From: Nocardioides dokdonensis FR1436
Lineage (GTDB): Bacteria > Actinomycetota > Actinomycetes > Propionibacteriales > Nocardioidaceae
DNA length: 64,000 bases
Direction: 5' to 3'
Assembly: GCF_001653335.1 (NCBI RefSeq)
Contig: NZ_CP015079.1
Coordinates: forward strand, 1,922,001-1,986,000
The notes beneath the pieces were generated by a model that searched no databases, had not been told where the DNA came from, and saw nothing but the letters and a program-made list of their open reading frames with translations. The position numbers and the translations under genes were made by a program. Below, one piece after another: positions 8,622-16,961 of the stretch (position 1 is its first letter; each line of letters opens with the position of its first letter).

Positions 8622-8800
8622 GCGCGGCAGTATCCCTCCCGCAGGCGCTCGATGGGGGAGGTCCGCGCAGGTCGGAGGCACTTTCACGCGCCGCGCCGGG
8701 ACGTGGACGTGGGCTGCGTCACGCGACCGTGGACAGGCGCCACCACAGCCCGTATCGTTCTGTCAAGACCCCATAGTGCCTCTGACCTGCGCAAACGGTA

Positions 8801-8828
8801 CTGAGCACCCTCGGACCCGTGGTAAGAT
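8801..8828 (+). promoter_or_regulatory. Probable carD promoter
   Basis: TAAGAT (8823-8828) is a good -10 hexamer, with CTGAGC (8801-8806) as a weak -35 at 16 bp spacing. A Shine-Dalgarno-like AAGGGG lies about 10 nt before the carD ATG, so this gene, unlike many here, has a conventional leader. The remaining 8622-8800 gap shows no gene. Confidence 0.5.
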
Positions 8829-8855
8829 GGTGCTCTAGGAAGGGGAACCTGACAT

Positions 8856-9341
8856 ATGACTTTCACCGTCGGCGAAACGGTTGTGTATCCCAATCACGGG
8901 GCCGCTGTCATCGAGGACATCGAGATGCGGACCATCAAGGGTGAAGACCGGCAGTACCTGGTCCTGAGGATCGTGGCCCAGCAGGACCTGGTCGTGCGCG
9001 TGCCGTCCTGCAACCTCGATCTGGTCGGCGTCCGCGACGTCGTGGACAAGGAAGGCCTGGATCGCGTCTTCGACGTCCTGAGGGCCGCCCACGTGGAGGA
9101 GCCGACCAACTGGTCGCGCCGCTACAAGGCGAACCTCGAGAAGCTGCACAGCGGCGACGTCATGAAGGTGGCCGAGGTCGTCCGCGACCTGTGGCGCCGC
9201 GAGCGTGACCGCGGCCTGTCGGCCGGCGAGAAGCGGATGCTGGCCAAGGCGCGCCAGATCCTCGTCTCCGAGCTGGCCCTGGCCGAGCAGACCAACGAGG
9301 ACAAGGCCGAGATCATCCTCGACGAGGTCCTCGCCTCCTAG
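8856..9341 (+). CDS. carD: CarD-type RNA polymerase-binding transcription regulator
   Basis: A 161-residue CarD protein. The N-terminal RNAP-interaction (Tudor-like) domain covers about 1-60 ([20 protein letters not shown]), followed by a helical DNA-contacting domain with the conserved Trp region [15 protein letters not shown] and [16 protein letters not shown]. CarD stabilises open complexes at housekeeping promoters, including rRNA, and is essential in mycobacteria. It lies upstream of ispD/ispF as in M. tuberculosis, here separated by an extra IspD-like gene. Confidence 0.95.
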   Translation: MTFTVGETVVYPNHGAAVIEDIEMRTIKGEDRQYLVLRIVAQQDLVVRVPSCNLDLVGVRDVVDKEGLDRVFDVLRAAHVEEPTNWSRRYKANLEKLHSGDVMKVAEVVRDLWRRERDRGLSAGEKRMLAKARQILVSELALAEQTNEDKAEIILDEVLAS

Positions 9342-9369
9342 AGGCGCTCCCACCAGCACGAGCAGCACC

Positions 9370-9402
9370 CAACGGTCCCCGGGCATGTCCCGGGGACCGT
9401 TG
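9370..9402. terminator. Strong hairpin after carD
   Basis: A 14-bp perfect stem (arms 9370-9383 and 9389-9402, CAACGGTCCCCGGG) with a 5-nt CATGT loop, 28 bp after the carD stop. There is no T-tract, as is common in high-GC actinobacteria. It separates carD from the next gene. Confidence 0.7.
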
Positions 9403-9410
9403 CTGCGTCC

Positions 9411-9416
9411 TAGGCT
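9411..9416 (+). promoter_or_regulatory. -10 element before the IspD-like gene
   Basis: TAGGCT sits 7 nt before the GTG start at 9424 with no Shine-Dalgarno sequence, indicating a leaderless transcript starting just after the carD terminator hairpin. Confidence 0.55.
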
Positions 9417-9423
9417 CCTGCTC

Positions 9424-10044
9424 GTGACCACACCCGACGCGAACGACGCCGAGACCGACTTCTGGGGCGACGAGGTCGACCCGGACGAGCTGCCGGCTGC
9501 GCTGGGCGCGGTGCTCGACGCCGACCGCGGCTCGCTGCCCTTCGCGCTGCTGCACGGCGAGGCGCTGGTCGCGGTCGCCGCCTGGGGCCTGGGTGAGTCC
9601 GGGGTGACCCCCGTCGACCTCGGCACCGAGTGGGCCGGCCTGGTCGAGTCCGGCGAGCCCGTGGTGCTGCACGACTGCCTGTGCCCGATGACCCCCGCGG
9701 CCTTCATCGCCGACTGCCTGCGCGAGGCAGTACGCCGCGACGCCGTGGTGGTGGGGGTCCGTCCGGTGACCGACACCGTCAAGACCGCCGTCCCGGGTGG
9801 ATCGGGTCCCTCTGAGATCGGCGACGGCCCGGACCGCGACGACCTGCTGGTGATCACCTCGCCCGTGGTCCTCCCGGCCGCCGTCGTGGCAGCCCTCGAC
9901 GTCCTGCCCTCCGACGACGTGGCCACGCTCGTGGCCGCGCTCGCCGAGCGCTTCCCGGTCGTGACCCGGTTGGCGCCGCCCGAGGGACGCCGGGTCGCCA
10001 GCCTCGAGGACGTCACCGTCCTCGAGGCGCTCACCGCGCCCTGA
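9424..10044 (+). CDS. Degenerate IspD-like protein
   Basis: A 206-residue protein resembling a cytidylyltransferase without its nucleotide-binding start. VVLHDCLCPMTPAAFI aligns with the IspD segment around VHDAARPLTPP, and VVVGVRPVTDTVK with PAVPVTDTIK. The N-terminal glycine-rich AAGxGxRxG...PK loop that binds CTP is absent; the first 35 residues are acidic instead. It lies convergent to the true ispD. Family relationship is inferred from these two motifs; a catalytic role is unlikely, and a regulatory or structural role is possible. GTG 9424 follows a TAGGCT box by 7 nt. Confidence 0.65.
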   Translation: MTTPDANDAETDFWGDEVDPDELPAALGAVLDADRGSLPFALLHGEALVAVAAWGLGESGVTPVDLGTEWAGLVESGEPVVLHDCLCPMTPAAFIADCLREAVRRDAVVVGVRPVTDTVKTAVPGGSGPSEIGDGPDRDDLLVITSPVVLPAAVVAALDVLPSDDVATLVAALAERFPVVTRLAPPEGRRVASLEDVTVLEALTAP

Positions 10045-10070
10045 CCCGACCCGTCCGCCTGGCTGCCTCA

Positions 10071-10092
10071 CCCCTCCCCGACCGGGGAGGGG
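10071..10092. terminator. Bidirectional terminator between IspD-like gene and ispD
   Basis: A 9-bp perfect stem, CCCCTCCCC/GGGGAGGGG, with a GACC loop, placed between two convergent genes and touching the ispD stop codon. No T-tract on either side. Confidence 0.6.
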
Positions 10093-10824
10093 TCAGGGGC
10101 GTCGCGCCAGCAGCTCCTCGGCGAGGGCGAGGTCCTCGGGCCAGGTGACCTTGAGGTTCGCCGGCCCGGAGGGGACCGCGACGACCGGCAGGGCGGCGTA
10201 CCGGGTGAAGCAGGCGGCGGTGTCGGTGCCCTCGAAGCCGTCGTCGTCGGCGCGCCGGTAGGACTCCAGCAGCGCCTCGGCGCGGAACCCCTGGGGGGTC
10301 TGGACGCCGACGAGGTCGGCGGGCGCGGGCCGCAGGGCGCGGGTGAGCACACCGGTCACCGGGGCGGCCGGGAGCGCACCGCCGTGCGCGCGGGCCGCGG
10401 TGATGACCGCGGCGAAGAGGTCGGGTGAGGCGAGGGGGCGGGCGCCGTCGTGGACCACGACCACGTCGGTGCGTCCGGCCCCGACGTCGGCGTCCAGCAG
10501 CCGCAGCGCCTGCGACTCGGAGGCGTGCCGGGTGGCGCCGCCCTCCACGAGCCCGACCTCGACCCCGGGGACGTCGCCGGCAGCCGGGTCGGCAGCCGGG
10601 TCGCCTGGCAGCTGGTCGGCCAGCTGGTCGGCGACCTCGTCGAGCTCGCCGGGGGCGGCGACCACCACGACCCGGCCCACGCCGGGGGTGGCGAGGGCGG
10701 CGCGGACCGACCAGGCCAGGACCGGGCGACCGGCCAGCGGCAGGAGCACCTTGTTGACCCCGGCGCCCACGCGCGACCCGGACCCGGCGCCGAGGACGAC
10801 CACGGTGGCGGTGGGAGCGGTCAC
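10093..10824 (-). CDS. ispD: 2-C-methyl-D-erythritol 4-phosphate cytidylyltransferase
   Basis: A 243-residue IspD of the MEP isoprenoid pathway, making CDP-methylerythritol from MEP and CTP. The nucleotide-binding loop is [20 protein letters not shown], followed by [17 protein letters not shown], a [11 protein letters not shown] segment (normally PVTDTIK), [14 protein letters not shown] and [13 protein letters not shown]. The Asp-Thr of the PVTDT motif is replaced by Gly-Val here, a modest oddity. Its stop lies next to a terminator hairpin; its start overlaps the ispF stop by 4 bp (ATGA), so ispF-ispD form an operon. Confidence 0.93.
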   Translation of the reverse strand: MTAPTATVVVLGAGSGSRVGAGVNKVLLPLAGRPVLAWSVRAALATPGVGRVVVVAAPGELDEVADQLADQLPGDPAADPAAGDVPGVEVGLVEGGATRHASESQALRLLDADVGAGRTDVVVVHDGARPLASPDLFAAVITAARAHGGALPAAPVTGVLTRALRPAPADLVGVQTPQGFRAEALLESYRRADDDGFEGTDTAACFTRYAALPVVAVPSGPANLKVTWPEDLALAEELLARRP

Positions 10825-11336
10825 CGGCTGCTCACCAGTGCGGTGGCGATCGCCGCGACACCCTCACCGCGCCCGGTCAGCCCGAGCCCGTCGGTGGTGG
10901 TGGCGGAGAGCGAGACCGGGGCGCCGGCGGCGGCGGAGAGGGCCGCCTCGGCCTCGGCGCGACGCGGGCCGATCCTGGGCCGGGTGCCGATCACCTGCAC
11001 GCCCACGTTGCCGATCGTGAACCCGGCCGCGCGGACCCGCCGCGCGGTCTCGGCGAGCAGGCTGACGCCCGCGGCGCCGGCCCACTGCGGCTCGGCGGTG
11101 CCGAAGTTGGAGCCGAGGTCGCCCAGGCCGGCGGCGGACAGCAGGGCGTCGCAGGCGGCGTGCGCGGCGACGTCACCGTCGGAGTGACCCTCCAGCCCGG
11201 CGTCCTCCTCGGGCCACGACAGGCCCGCCAGGTGCATCGCGGTGCCCGGGGAGAGCCGGTGCACGTCGGTGCCGATCCCGACGCGGAACCCGCCGCCGGT
11301 CGCGGGCTCGGGGGGCTGCTGCGGCGTCTCGGTCAC
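10821..11336 (-). CDS. ispF: 2-C-methyl-D-erythritol 2,4-cyclodiphosphate synthase
   Basis: A 171-residue IspF, converting CDP-methylerythritol 2-phosphate to the cyclic diphosphate, two steps after IspD in the MEP pathway. Metal ligands are in [10 protein letters not shown] (D-x-H), the [18 protein letters not shown] motif follows, then LGSNFGT and the C-terminal [14 protein letters not shown]. Start is GTG 11336, in front of a short Pro/Gln-rich leader. It is divergent from the molybdopterin oxidoreductase, with only 54 bp between the two start codons. Confidence 0.94.
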   Translation of the reverse strand: MTETPQQPPEPATGGGFRVGIGTDVHRLSPGTAMHLAGLSWPEEDAGLEGHSDGDVAAHAACDALLSAAGLGDLGSNFGTAEPQWAGAAGVSLLAETARRVRAAGFTIGNVGVQVIGTRPRIGPRRAEAEAALSAAAGAPVSLSATTTDGLGLTGRGEGVAAIATALVSSR

Positions 11337-11378
11337 GGGGGAATCATGCCCGAACAGCACGCCTGGGGACGGGTGGGT

Positions 11379-11384
11379 CACAAT
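11379..11384 (+). promoter_or_regulatory. -10 element before the molybdopterin oxidoreductase gene
   Basis: CACAAT lies 6 nt before GTG 11391, which both suggests a leaderless mRNA and helps choose that start over ATG 11346. Confidence 0.45.
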
Positions 11385-11390
11385 CGGGGC

Positions 11391-12989
11391 GTGGAGGCGC
11401 GGGCAGGACTGTGGCGGCTGGCCGGGCTGGTGGCCGGCCTGGCGGGCCTGGCGACCAGCTACACCGCCGCGATGGTGCTCACGATCCGGGAGTCCCCGGT
11501 GGTCGCGATCGCCGAGGGCGTCATCCGGCTGACCCCCGGCCCGGTCGCCGACTTCGTGATCCGCTTCTTCGGTGCCTCGAACAAGGCGCTGCTCCTGGTG
11601 ATGATCTTCCTGATCGCCGGGCTGGTCTTCGCCGCCCTCGGCCGCGCCGCCCGCACCCGCTGGTGGGTCCCGCTGGCCGGCTACTCCGTGCTGGCCCTGC
11701 TCACCGCGGCGGCCGTGATCGCCCAGCGCGGCTCGACCACCGTCGACCTGCTGCCCGTGGTAGTCGGCTACCTGACGTGGCTGCTCGTGCTGGCGCTGCT
11801 GGTCGCCCCGCTGCGCCGCGCCGACCGAGCGGCTGACCCCGCCGGCGTTGGCGGCCCCGTCGCGACCGAGGCCCCCGAGCCCCGGACCGACGCGTACGGC
11901 GACGGGGCCGCGACGCCGCAGGGGCGGCGTACGTTCCTGGTCCGCGCGGTGCTCGTGGCGGGCGCGGCGGTGGCCGTCGCCGGCGCGGGCAAGGTGCTGG
12001 GCACCGGTCGCCGCGCGGTGGAGGAGACCCGGCGGCTGCTGCGCATCGAGGGTGCCGGGCTGACCCCGGCGCCGCGGGGCGCCAGCCTGGGCCTGCAGGC
12101 CATCGCGCCGTGGCAGACCCCGAACGACGAGTTCTACCTGATCCACACCGCGCTCGTGGTGCCCGCGATCGCGCCGGTCGACTGGAGCCTGCGCATCCAC
12201 GGGATGGTCGAGCGCGAGATCGTGCTGACCTACGACGACCTGCTGGCCCGCGAGCGCACCGAGGCGTGGGTGACGCTGAACTGCGTCTCCAACCCCGTCG
12301 GCGGCGACCTCGTCGGCAACGCGCTGTGGACCGGCGTGCTGACCTCCGAGCTGCTCGCCGAGGCCGGCGTCCTCGACGGCGCCGACGCGGTCCTGCAGAC
12401 CTCCGAGGACGGCTGGACCTGCGGCACCCCGCTGGCCGCGCTCACCGACGACCGCGGAGCGATGCTCGCGGTGGCGATGAACGGGGAGGCGCTGCCGATC
12501 GAGCACGGCTTCCCGGTGCGCACCCTGGTGCCGGGGCTCTACGGCTACGTGTCGGCGACCAAGTGGGTCGTCGACCTCGAGGTGACCCGCTTCGCCGACT
12601 TCTCGGCGTACTGGACCCAGCGCGGGTGGGGTGAGCAGGGGCCGGTCAAGATCGCCTCGCGCATCGACGTGCCGCGCTCGGGGGAGAGCCTGCCGGCCGG
12701 GAAGATCGCCTTCGGCGGCGTGGCCTGGATGCAGGGCACCGGCGTCTCGGCGGTCGAGTTCTCCGTCGACGACGGCGAGTGGGTGCCCGCCACGCTCGGG
12801 AAGGTGCCCAGCGCCGACACGTGGGTGCAGTGGGCCGGCACCACCGACGTGGCGCCCGGCGACCACGTCGTGCGGGTGCGGGCCACCGACGCCGACGGCA
12901 ACGTCCAGACCGACGTCGAGCGCGACGTGCTGCCCGACGGCGCCACCGGCCTCGACGCGGTCGACTTCACCGCGACCGACACCGACTAG
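11391..12989 (+). CDS. Membrane-anchored molybdopterin-dependent oxidoreductase
   Basis: A 532-residue protein of the sulfite oxidase/YedY type. Residues 1-145 carry four hydrophobic helices ([32 protein letters not shown], others), and a further helix near 180-200 follows an Arg pair. The Oxidored_molyb domain comprises about 230-420; the Mo-coordinating Cys is in [20 protein letters not shown]-terminal Mo-co dimerisation Ig-like domain ([20 protein letters not shown]) completes it. The substrate is unknown; methionine-sulfoxide repair or sulfite oxidation are family possibilities. The N-terminal anchor places it on the outer face of the membrane. Confidence 0.88.
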   Translation: MEARAGLWRLAGLVAGLAGLATSYTAAMVLTIRESPVVAIAEGVIRLTPGPVADFVIRFFGASNKALLLVMIFLIAGLVFAALGRAARTRWWVPLAGYSVLALLTAAAVIAQRGSTTVDLLPVVVGYLTWLLVLALLVAPLRRADRAADPAGVGGPVATEAPEPRTDAYGDGAATPQGRRTFLVRAVLVAGAAVAVAGAGKVLGTGRRAVEETRRLLRIEGAGLTPAPRGASLGLQAIAPWQTPNDEFYLIHTALVVPAIAPVDWSLRIHGMVEREIVLTYDDLLARERTEAWVTLNCVSNPVGGDLVGNALWTGVLTSELLAEAGVLDGADAVLQTSEDGWTCGTPLAALTDDRGAMLAVAMNGEALPIEHGFPVRTLVPGLYGYVSATKWVVDLEVTRFADFSAYWTQRGWGEQGPVKIASRIDVPRSGESLPAGKIAFGGVAWMQGTGVSAVEFSVDDGEWVPATLGKVPSADTWVQWAGTTDVAPGDHVVRVRATDADGNVQTDVERDVLPDGATGLDAVDFTATDTD

Positions 12990-13017
12990 GGCCGGCCCGC
13001 GACGGGCGGGCGGGCCC
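12990..13017. terminator. GC-rich inverted repeat between convergent genes
   Basis: The 28-bp gap is a GGGCC...GGCCC imperfect palindrome with GC-rich arms and a GACG centre. It probably terminates the oxidoreductase gene and the peptidase gene that meet here. Confidence 0.4.
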
Positions 13018-14370
13018 TCACCAGTTGGAGTGCTTCTCCGGTGCGGGCAGCGGGTGGTCGGCGTCGGTGATGACGTACGCCGTGCCGCCGGAGCGCGGCA
13101 GCCACGCGTTCTCGAGCTGGCCGCGGTCGTAGGTGCGGCGCACCGCGCCGTTGTTGGCGCCCGCGGGGTCGTTGACCACGACGTCGCCGTCGCGGGTGAA
13201 GCCGACGACCACCAGCAGGTGCCCGTTGGAGGCGCTGATCGGCGTGCCGCTGATCTCGCCGCGGCCGAAGGCGATCGAGACGACCACCGGGATGTCGGCG
13301 GCCACGAGCTGCTCGACCTCGCGCATGCTGCGCAGCCGGGTCACGAACGCCGCGCCGGTCTGGCGGGCGGCGTACGCGGTGTTGAAGGGCCAGTTGCCGG
13401 TGCCGTCGTAGCCGTGGTCGTAGGTCATCCGCGCCGCGTGGTCGACCCACGGGTCGGGATGGCCCTCGGGCACCCAGCCGCGGTCCTTGGCGCTGGGCAG
13501 CGCGTCGTAGTAGCCGAGCACCATCGAGGTCGACGTCGGCGAGCACCACGCCTCGCCGCCGTTGCCCCACTTGGCGTAGTGGCCCTGGTGGATCATCTGC
13601 GAGTACGTCGGCACGGCGAGCACCTTGCCGCCGGCGTTGCTGACGACGCCGGGCTTGGAGGCGCTGACCGAGCCCGACGGGAGTCGCGAGGCCATCGCGC
13701 CGACCATGCCGAGGCTGGGGGGCTTGGTGGAGGCGCCGGCCTTGCGCCCGAGGGTGACCCGGAGCCGGTAGGCGACCAGGCCGGCCGGGGCGCGCCAGGT
13801 GTCGACGTTGACCGAGGCCAGGTCGTCGTCCTGGCCCGAGACGGTGGTGCGCTCGACGTACTTGTCGCCGGAGGCCCAGCGGCCCATCAGGTCCCACGAC
13901 GAGCGGCGCCCGTCGGCGGCGCGGCCCTTGACCTCGACCTCGATCCAGCTGTCCCCGGGCGTCTTGGCCTCCCACGAGGCGATCAGCTCGGTGAACGAGA
14001 AGCCGGGGCGGTGCCACGGGCCGTCCCAGCGCGAGGTCGTGTACGACGTGCCGTCCAGCGCGCGGGAGCGCGTCGAGGCCGCCGGCTGCGCGAAGACCCG
14101 TCCGCGCTTGACCCGGGCCGCGGCGAAGCGGCCCTTCTTCAGCTGCGCCGACCCGTCCCAGGCCTGGTGGTTGATCTTGCGCGTGGTGCCGCGGCGGGCG
14201 GCGACGTCGGCCCGCCCTGCGGTGCCGGTCGCGCTCGCGCTGCGGGCGGCAGGGGGCTGCGCGCCGCCGTCGGCGGCGTACGACGTGGGGGCGGGGGACA
14301 GCGCGGTGGCCACGAGGGCGAGCGCGGCGGCGGGGAGGACCTGTCGGAGCACGAGGTCACGGTACGTCAC
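13018..14370 (-). CDS. Secreted C39-like cysteine peptidase
   Basis: A 450-residue exported protein. The signal peptide ([19 protein letters not shown], cleavage near TSYA-A) is followed by a region of about 190 residues rich in Trp and Gly that looks like a beta-sandwich ([16 protein letters not shown]), then a peptidase_C39_2 domain (about 250-450): catalytic Cys in [16 protein letters not shown], His in [11 protein letters not shown], Asp in VVVNDPAG. The family includes secreted peptidases of unknown target. Several in-frame GTG codons (14388, 14379, 14370) are possible; 14370 gives the best signal peptide. A longer frame would run into repeat B1. Confidence 0.85.
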   Translation of the reverse strand: MTYRDLVLRQVLPAAALALVATALSPAPTSYAADGGAQPPAARSASATGTAGRADVAARRGTTRKINHQAWDGSAQLKKGRFAAARVKRGRVFAQPAASTRSRALDGTSYTTSRWDGPWHRPGFSFTELIASWEAKTPGDSWIEVEVKGRAADGRRSSWDLMGRWASGDKYVERTTVSGQDDDLASVNVDTWRAPAGLVAYRLRVTLGRKAGASTKPPSLGMVGAMASRLPSGSVSASKPGVVSNAGGKVLAVPTYSQMIHQGHYAKWGNGGEAWCSPTSTSMVLGYYDALPSAKDRGWVPEGHPDPWVDHAARMTYDHGYDGTGNWPFNTAYAARQTGAAFVTRLRSMREVEQLVAADIPVVVSIAFGRGEISGTPISASNGHLLVVVGFTRDGDVVVNDPAGANNGAVRRTYDRGQLENAWLPRSGGTAYVITDADHPLPAPEKHSNW

Positions 14371-14401
14371 ACGCGTCACTTGCGTCACAGGCCGATCGGG
14401 T

Positions 14402-14496
14402 GGAGTTCTATCGGCCGGCCGATGAACCTCCTGCCGGGACGATGAAGTTTCATCGGCCACCCGCCAGCTTCAGCGGCCGGCCGATGAAACTCCCCG
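14402..14496. repeat. Family B palindromic element, copy B1
   Basis: A three-part element between divergent genes. Outer palindromes at 14405-14427 and 14467-14490 both resemble TTCATCGGCCGGCCGATGAA (with two or three changes), and a middle palindrome GATGAAGTTTCATC is at 14441-14454 next to GGCCACCC. B3 at 60026 has the same order and nearly the same length; B2 at 18776 is a rearranged relative. Confidence 0.88.
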
Positions 14497-14575
14497 CCGG
14501 CCGGCCTGTGGACAACCGGCGGAGCCGTGGCGAAGCGGCCCGGGTGGGGATGCGGGACGCGGCGCGGCGCGCTCC

Positions 14576-14581
14576 TACACT
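14576..14581 (+). promoter_or_regulatory. -10 element before cysS
   Basis: TACACT ends 6 nt before the cysS GTG start and no Shine-Dalgarno is present, so cysS is probably translated from a leaderless mRNA. Confidence 0.55.
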
Positions 14582-14587
14582 TGCTCG

Positions 14588-16015
14588 GTGACCTTCCGGC
14601 TCTACGACACCGCCACGCGCGACGTCCGCGACTTCGTCCCCCTGCACGCAGGTCGGGCGAGCGTGTACGTCTGCGGCCTGACCGTGCAGTCGGAGCCGCA
14701 CGTGGGACACGTGCGCTCGGCGGTCAACTTCGACGTGCTGCGCCGGTGGCTGGGCCACCAGGGCCTCGAGGTCACCTTCATCCGCAACGTCACCGACATC
14801 GACGACAAGATCCTCACCAAGGCCGCCGAGCAGGGCCGGCCGTGGTGGAACCTGGCCTACGACATGAAGCGCGAGCTCGACCGCGCGTACGCCGCCCTCA
14901 ACGTGCTGCCGCCGAGCTACGAGCCGGCCGCGACCGGGCACGTGCCGGAGATGATCGAGCTCATCGCGACGCTCGTCGAGCGCGGGCACGCCTACGCCGC
15001 CGAGGACGGCTCCGGCGACGTCTACTTCGACGTCCGCTCCTGGCCGTCGTACGGCGAGCTGACCCGGCAGGGCCTCGACGACATGGAGGCCGCCGAGGAC
15101 GCCGACCCGCGCGGCAAGCGCGACCCCCGCGACTTCGCGCTGTGGAAGGGTTGGAAGAAGGACTCCGAGCCCGAGACCGCGGCCTGGCCGTCCCCGTGGG
15201 GCCCGGGTCGCCCCGGCTGGCACATCGAGTGCTCGGCGATGGCCGGCAAGTACCTGGGCGCTGCCTTCGACATCCACGGCGGGGGCGTCGACCTGCGCTT
15301 CCCGCACCACGAGAACGAGCAGGCCCAGAGCCGCGCCGCGGGCCAGCAGTTCGCGTCGTACTGGATGCACAACGCCTGGATCACCACCGCCGGGGAGAAG
15401 ATGAGCAAGTCGCTGGGCAACAGCCTGGTGATCCCCGCCGTCCTCGAGCGCTTCCGCGGCATCGAGCTGCGCTACTACATGGTCGCCGCGCACTACCGCA
15501 GCCACGTCGAGTTCAGCTTCGAGGCCCTCGAGGAGGCCGCGGTCGGATTCCGCCGCGTCGAGGCCTTCCTCGAGCGCGCCCGCGCCGTCGTCGGGGACAT
15601 CCCCGCCGGCGGCATGCACTGCGCCGACTTCGTGGCCGCGATGGACGACGACCTCGGTACGCCGGCAGCGGTGGCCGCGATCTTCGACGTGGTGCGTGAG
15701 GGCAACAAGCTGCTCGCCGACACCACCGTGGACACCGCCGCCCTGCGCGGCAACGCCGCCTCCGTGCGCGCGATGCTCGACGTGCTCGGGCTCGACCCGG
15801 CCGACCCCACCTGGGGCGGCGCGAGCAGCACCGACGACCAGCTCACCCACGCCGTCGACGTCCTCGTCGCCGGCCTCCTCGACCAACGGGCCGCCGCCCG
15901 GGCCGCGAAGGACTTCACCAGCGCCGACGCGATCCGCGATCGCATCAAGGACGCCGGCATCGAGGTCGAGGACACCCCCGACGGACCGAAGTGGAGCCTC
16001 ATCAATGGCCGGTAA
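14588..16015 (+). CDS. cysS: Cysteinyl-tRNA synthetase
   Basis: A 475-residue class I aminoacyl-tRNA synthetase charging tRNA-Cys. Visible: the zinc ligand and HIGH-type motif [17 protein letters not shown], the [10 protein letters not shown] segment, zinc-binding WHIECSAM and [11 protein letters not shown], and KMSKSLGN. The C-terminal anticodon region contains [18 protein letters not shown] start follows a TACACT box by 6 nt. It overlaps rlmB by 11 bp, and cysS-rlmB near carD/ispDF matches the mycobacterial order. Confidence 0.97.
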   Translation: MTFRLYDTATRDVRDFVPLHAGRASVYVCGLTVQSEPHVGHVRSAVNFDVLRRWLGHQGLEVTFIRNVTDIDDKILTKAAEQGRPWWNLAYDMKRELDRAYAALNVLPPSYEPAATGHVPEMIELIATLVERGHAYAAEDGSGDVYFDVRSWPSYGELTRQGLDDMEAAEDADPRGKRDPRDFALWKGWKKDSEPETAAWPSPWGPGRPGWHIECSAMAGKYLGAAFDIHGGGVDLRFPHHENEQAQSRAAGQQFASYWMHNAWITTAGEKMSKSLGNSLVIPAVLERFRGIELRYYMVAAHYRSHVEFSFEALEEAAVGFRRVEAFLERARAVVGDIPAGGMHCADFVAAMDDDLGTPAAVAAIFDVVREGNKLLADTTVDTAALRGNAASVRAMLDVLGLDPADPTWGGASSTDDQLTHAVDVLVAGLLDQRAAARAAKDFTSADAIRDRIKDAGIEVEDTPDGPKWSLINGR

Positions 16016-16961
16016 CTCCCAGCGCAAGGGCGCGATCAAGAAGACGGGCAAGGGCAACCCCACCGCCGGCTCCGGGGGCCGCGTCAAGCGCGGCCTCGAG
16101 GGCCGCGGCCCGACGCCGAAGGCCAAGGACCGCGAGTACCACCAGGCCCACCACGACGCGAAGCGTGCGGAGAAGAACCGCCCGCAGTCGCGCGGCGGGT
16201 CGCAGAAGAAGCGCGGCAGCAGCGACGCCGAGTGGATCGCCGGACGCAACTCGGTGCTCGAGGCGCTGCGCGAGGGCGTCCCGGTCAGCGCGGTGTACGT
16301 CGCCGAGGGCGCCGAGCGCGACGGCCGGCTGCGCGAGGTCTTCGCGCTGGCCGCCGACAAGGGCGTCAGCCTGCTCGAGGTCGGCCGCGGCGAGCTGGAC
16401 CGGCTCACCAAGGGCGCGGTCCACCAGGGCCTGGCCGCCCGCATCCCCTCCTACGAGTACGCCGACCCGCACGACCTGATCCTGCGCGCCGAGGAGATGG
16501 GCGAGCCGGCCCTGATCGTGATGCTCGACTCGGTCACCGACCCCCGCAACCTCGGCGCGATCGTGCGCAGCGCGGCCGGGTTCGGCGCGCACGGCGTCGT
16601 CATCCCCGAGCGCCGCGCGGCCGGCATGACGGCCTCGGCCTGGAAGACCAGCGCCGGCGCCGCCGCGCGCATCCCGGTCGCCCAGACGGTGAACCTGAAC
16701 CGCCAGATCAAGGAGTACCAGGACTCGGGCTGCATGGTCGTGGGCCTGGCCGCCGACGGCGAGGTGGCGCTGCCCGACCTCGACCTGGCCACCGGTCCGC
16801 TCGTGATCGTCATCGGCTCCGAGGGCAACGGGCTCTCGCGCCTGGTCGCGGAGAACTGCGACCAGCTGGTCTCGATCCCGATGGCCAACCAGCTGGAGTC
16901 CCTCAATGCCGGCGTCGCGGCCAGCGTGACCCTCTACGCGATCGCCCGTGCCCGCGCCTGA
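16005..16961 (+). CDS. rlmB: 23S rRNA (guanosine-2'-O-)-methyltransferase RlmB
   Basis: A 318-residue SpoU/TrmH-class methyltransferase. A basic, Gly/Lys/Arg-rich extension (1-75) precedes the substrate-binding domain ([15 protein letters not shown]) and the knotted SPOUT catalytic domain with motif 1 ([17 protein letters not shown]), motif 2 ([13 protein letters not shown]) and motif 3 ([18 protein letters not shown]). RlmB modifies G2251 of 23S rRNA in E. coli; the long basic tail is typical of actinobacterial members and probably contacts RNA. ATG 16005 lies inside the end of cysS. Confidence 0.93.
   Translation: MAGNSQRKGAIKKTGKGNPTAGSGGRVKRGLEGRGPTPKAKDREYHQAHHDAKRAEKNRPQSRGGSQKKRGSSDAEWIAGRNSVLEALREGVPVSAVYVAEGAERDGRLREVFALAADKGVSLLEVGRGELDRLTKGAVHQGLAARIPSYEYADPHDLILRAEEMGEPALIVMLDSVTDPRNLGAIVRSAAGFGAHGVVIPERRAAGMTASAWKTSAGAAARIPVAQTVNLNRQIKEYQDSGCMVVGLAADGEVALPDLDLATGPLVIVIGSEGNGLSRLVAENCDQLVSIPMANQLESLNAGVAASVTLYAIARARA

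Noticed and set aside
10071..10092. The ispD-side palindrome as a family C repeat
   Set aside because: It has a CCCC-rich stem but no GTTGCAAC core or second hairpin; it is an ordinary terminator-like hairpin.
14371..14460. Longer N-terminus for the C39-like peptidase
   Set aside because: It would translate repeat B1; a clear signal peptide begins later, at GTG 14370 or 14388.
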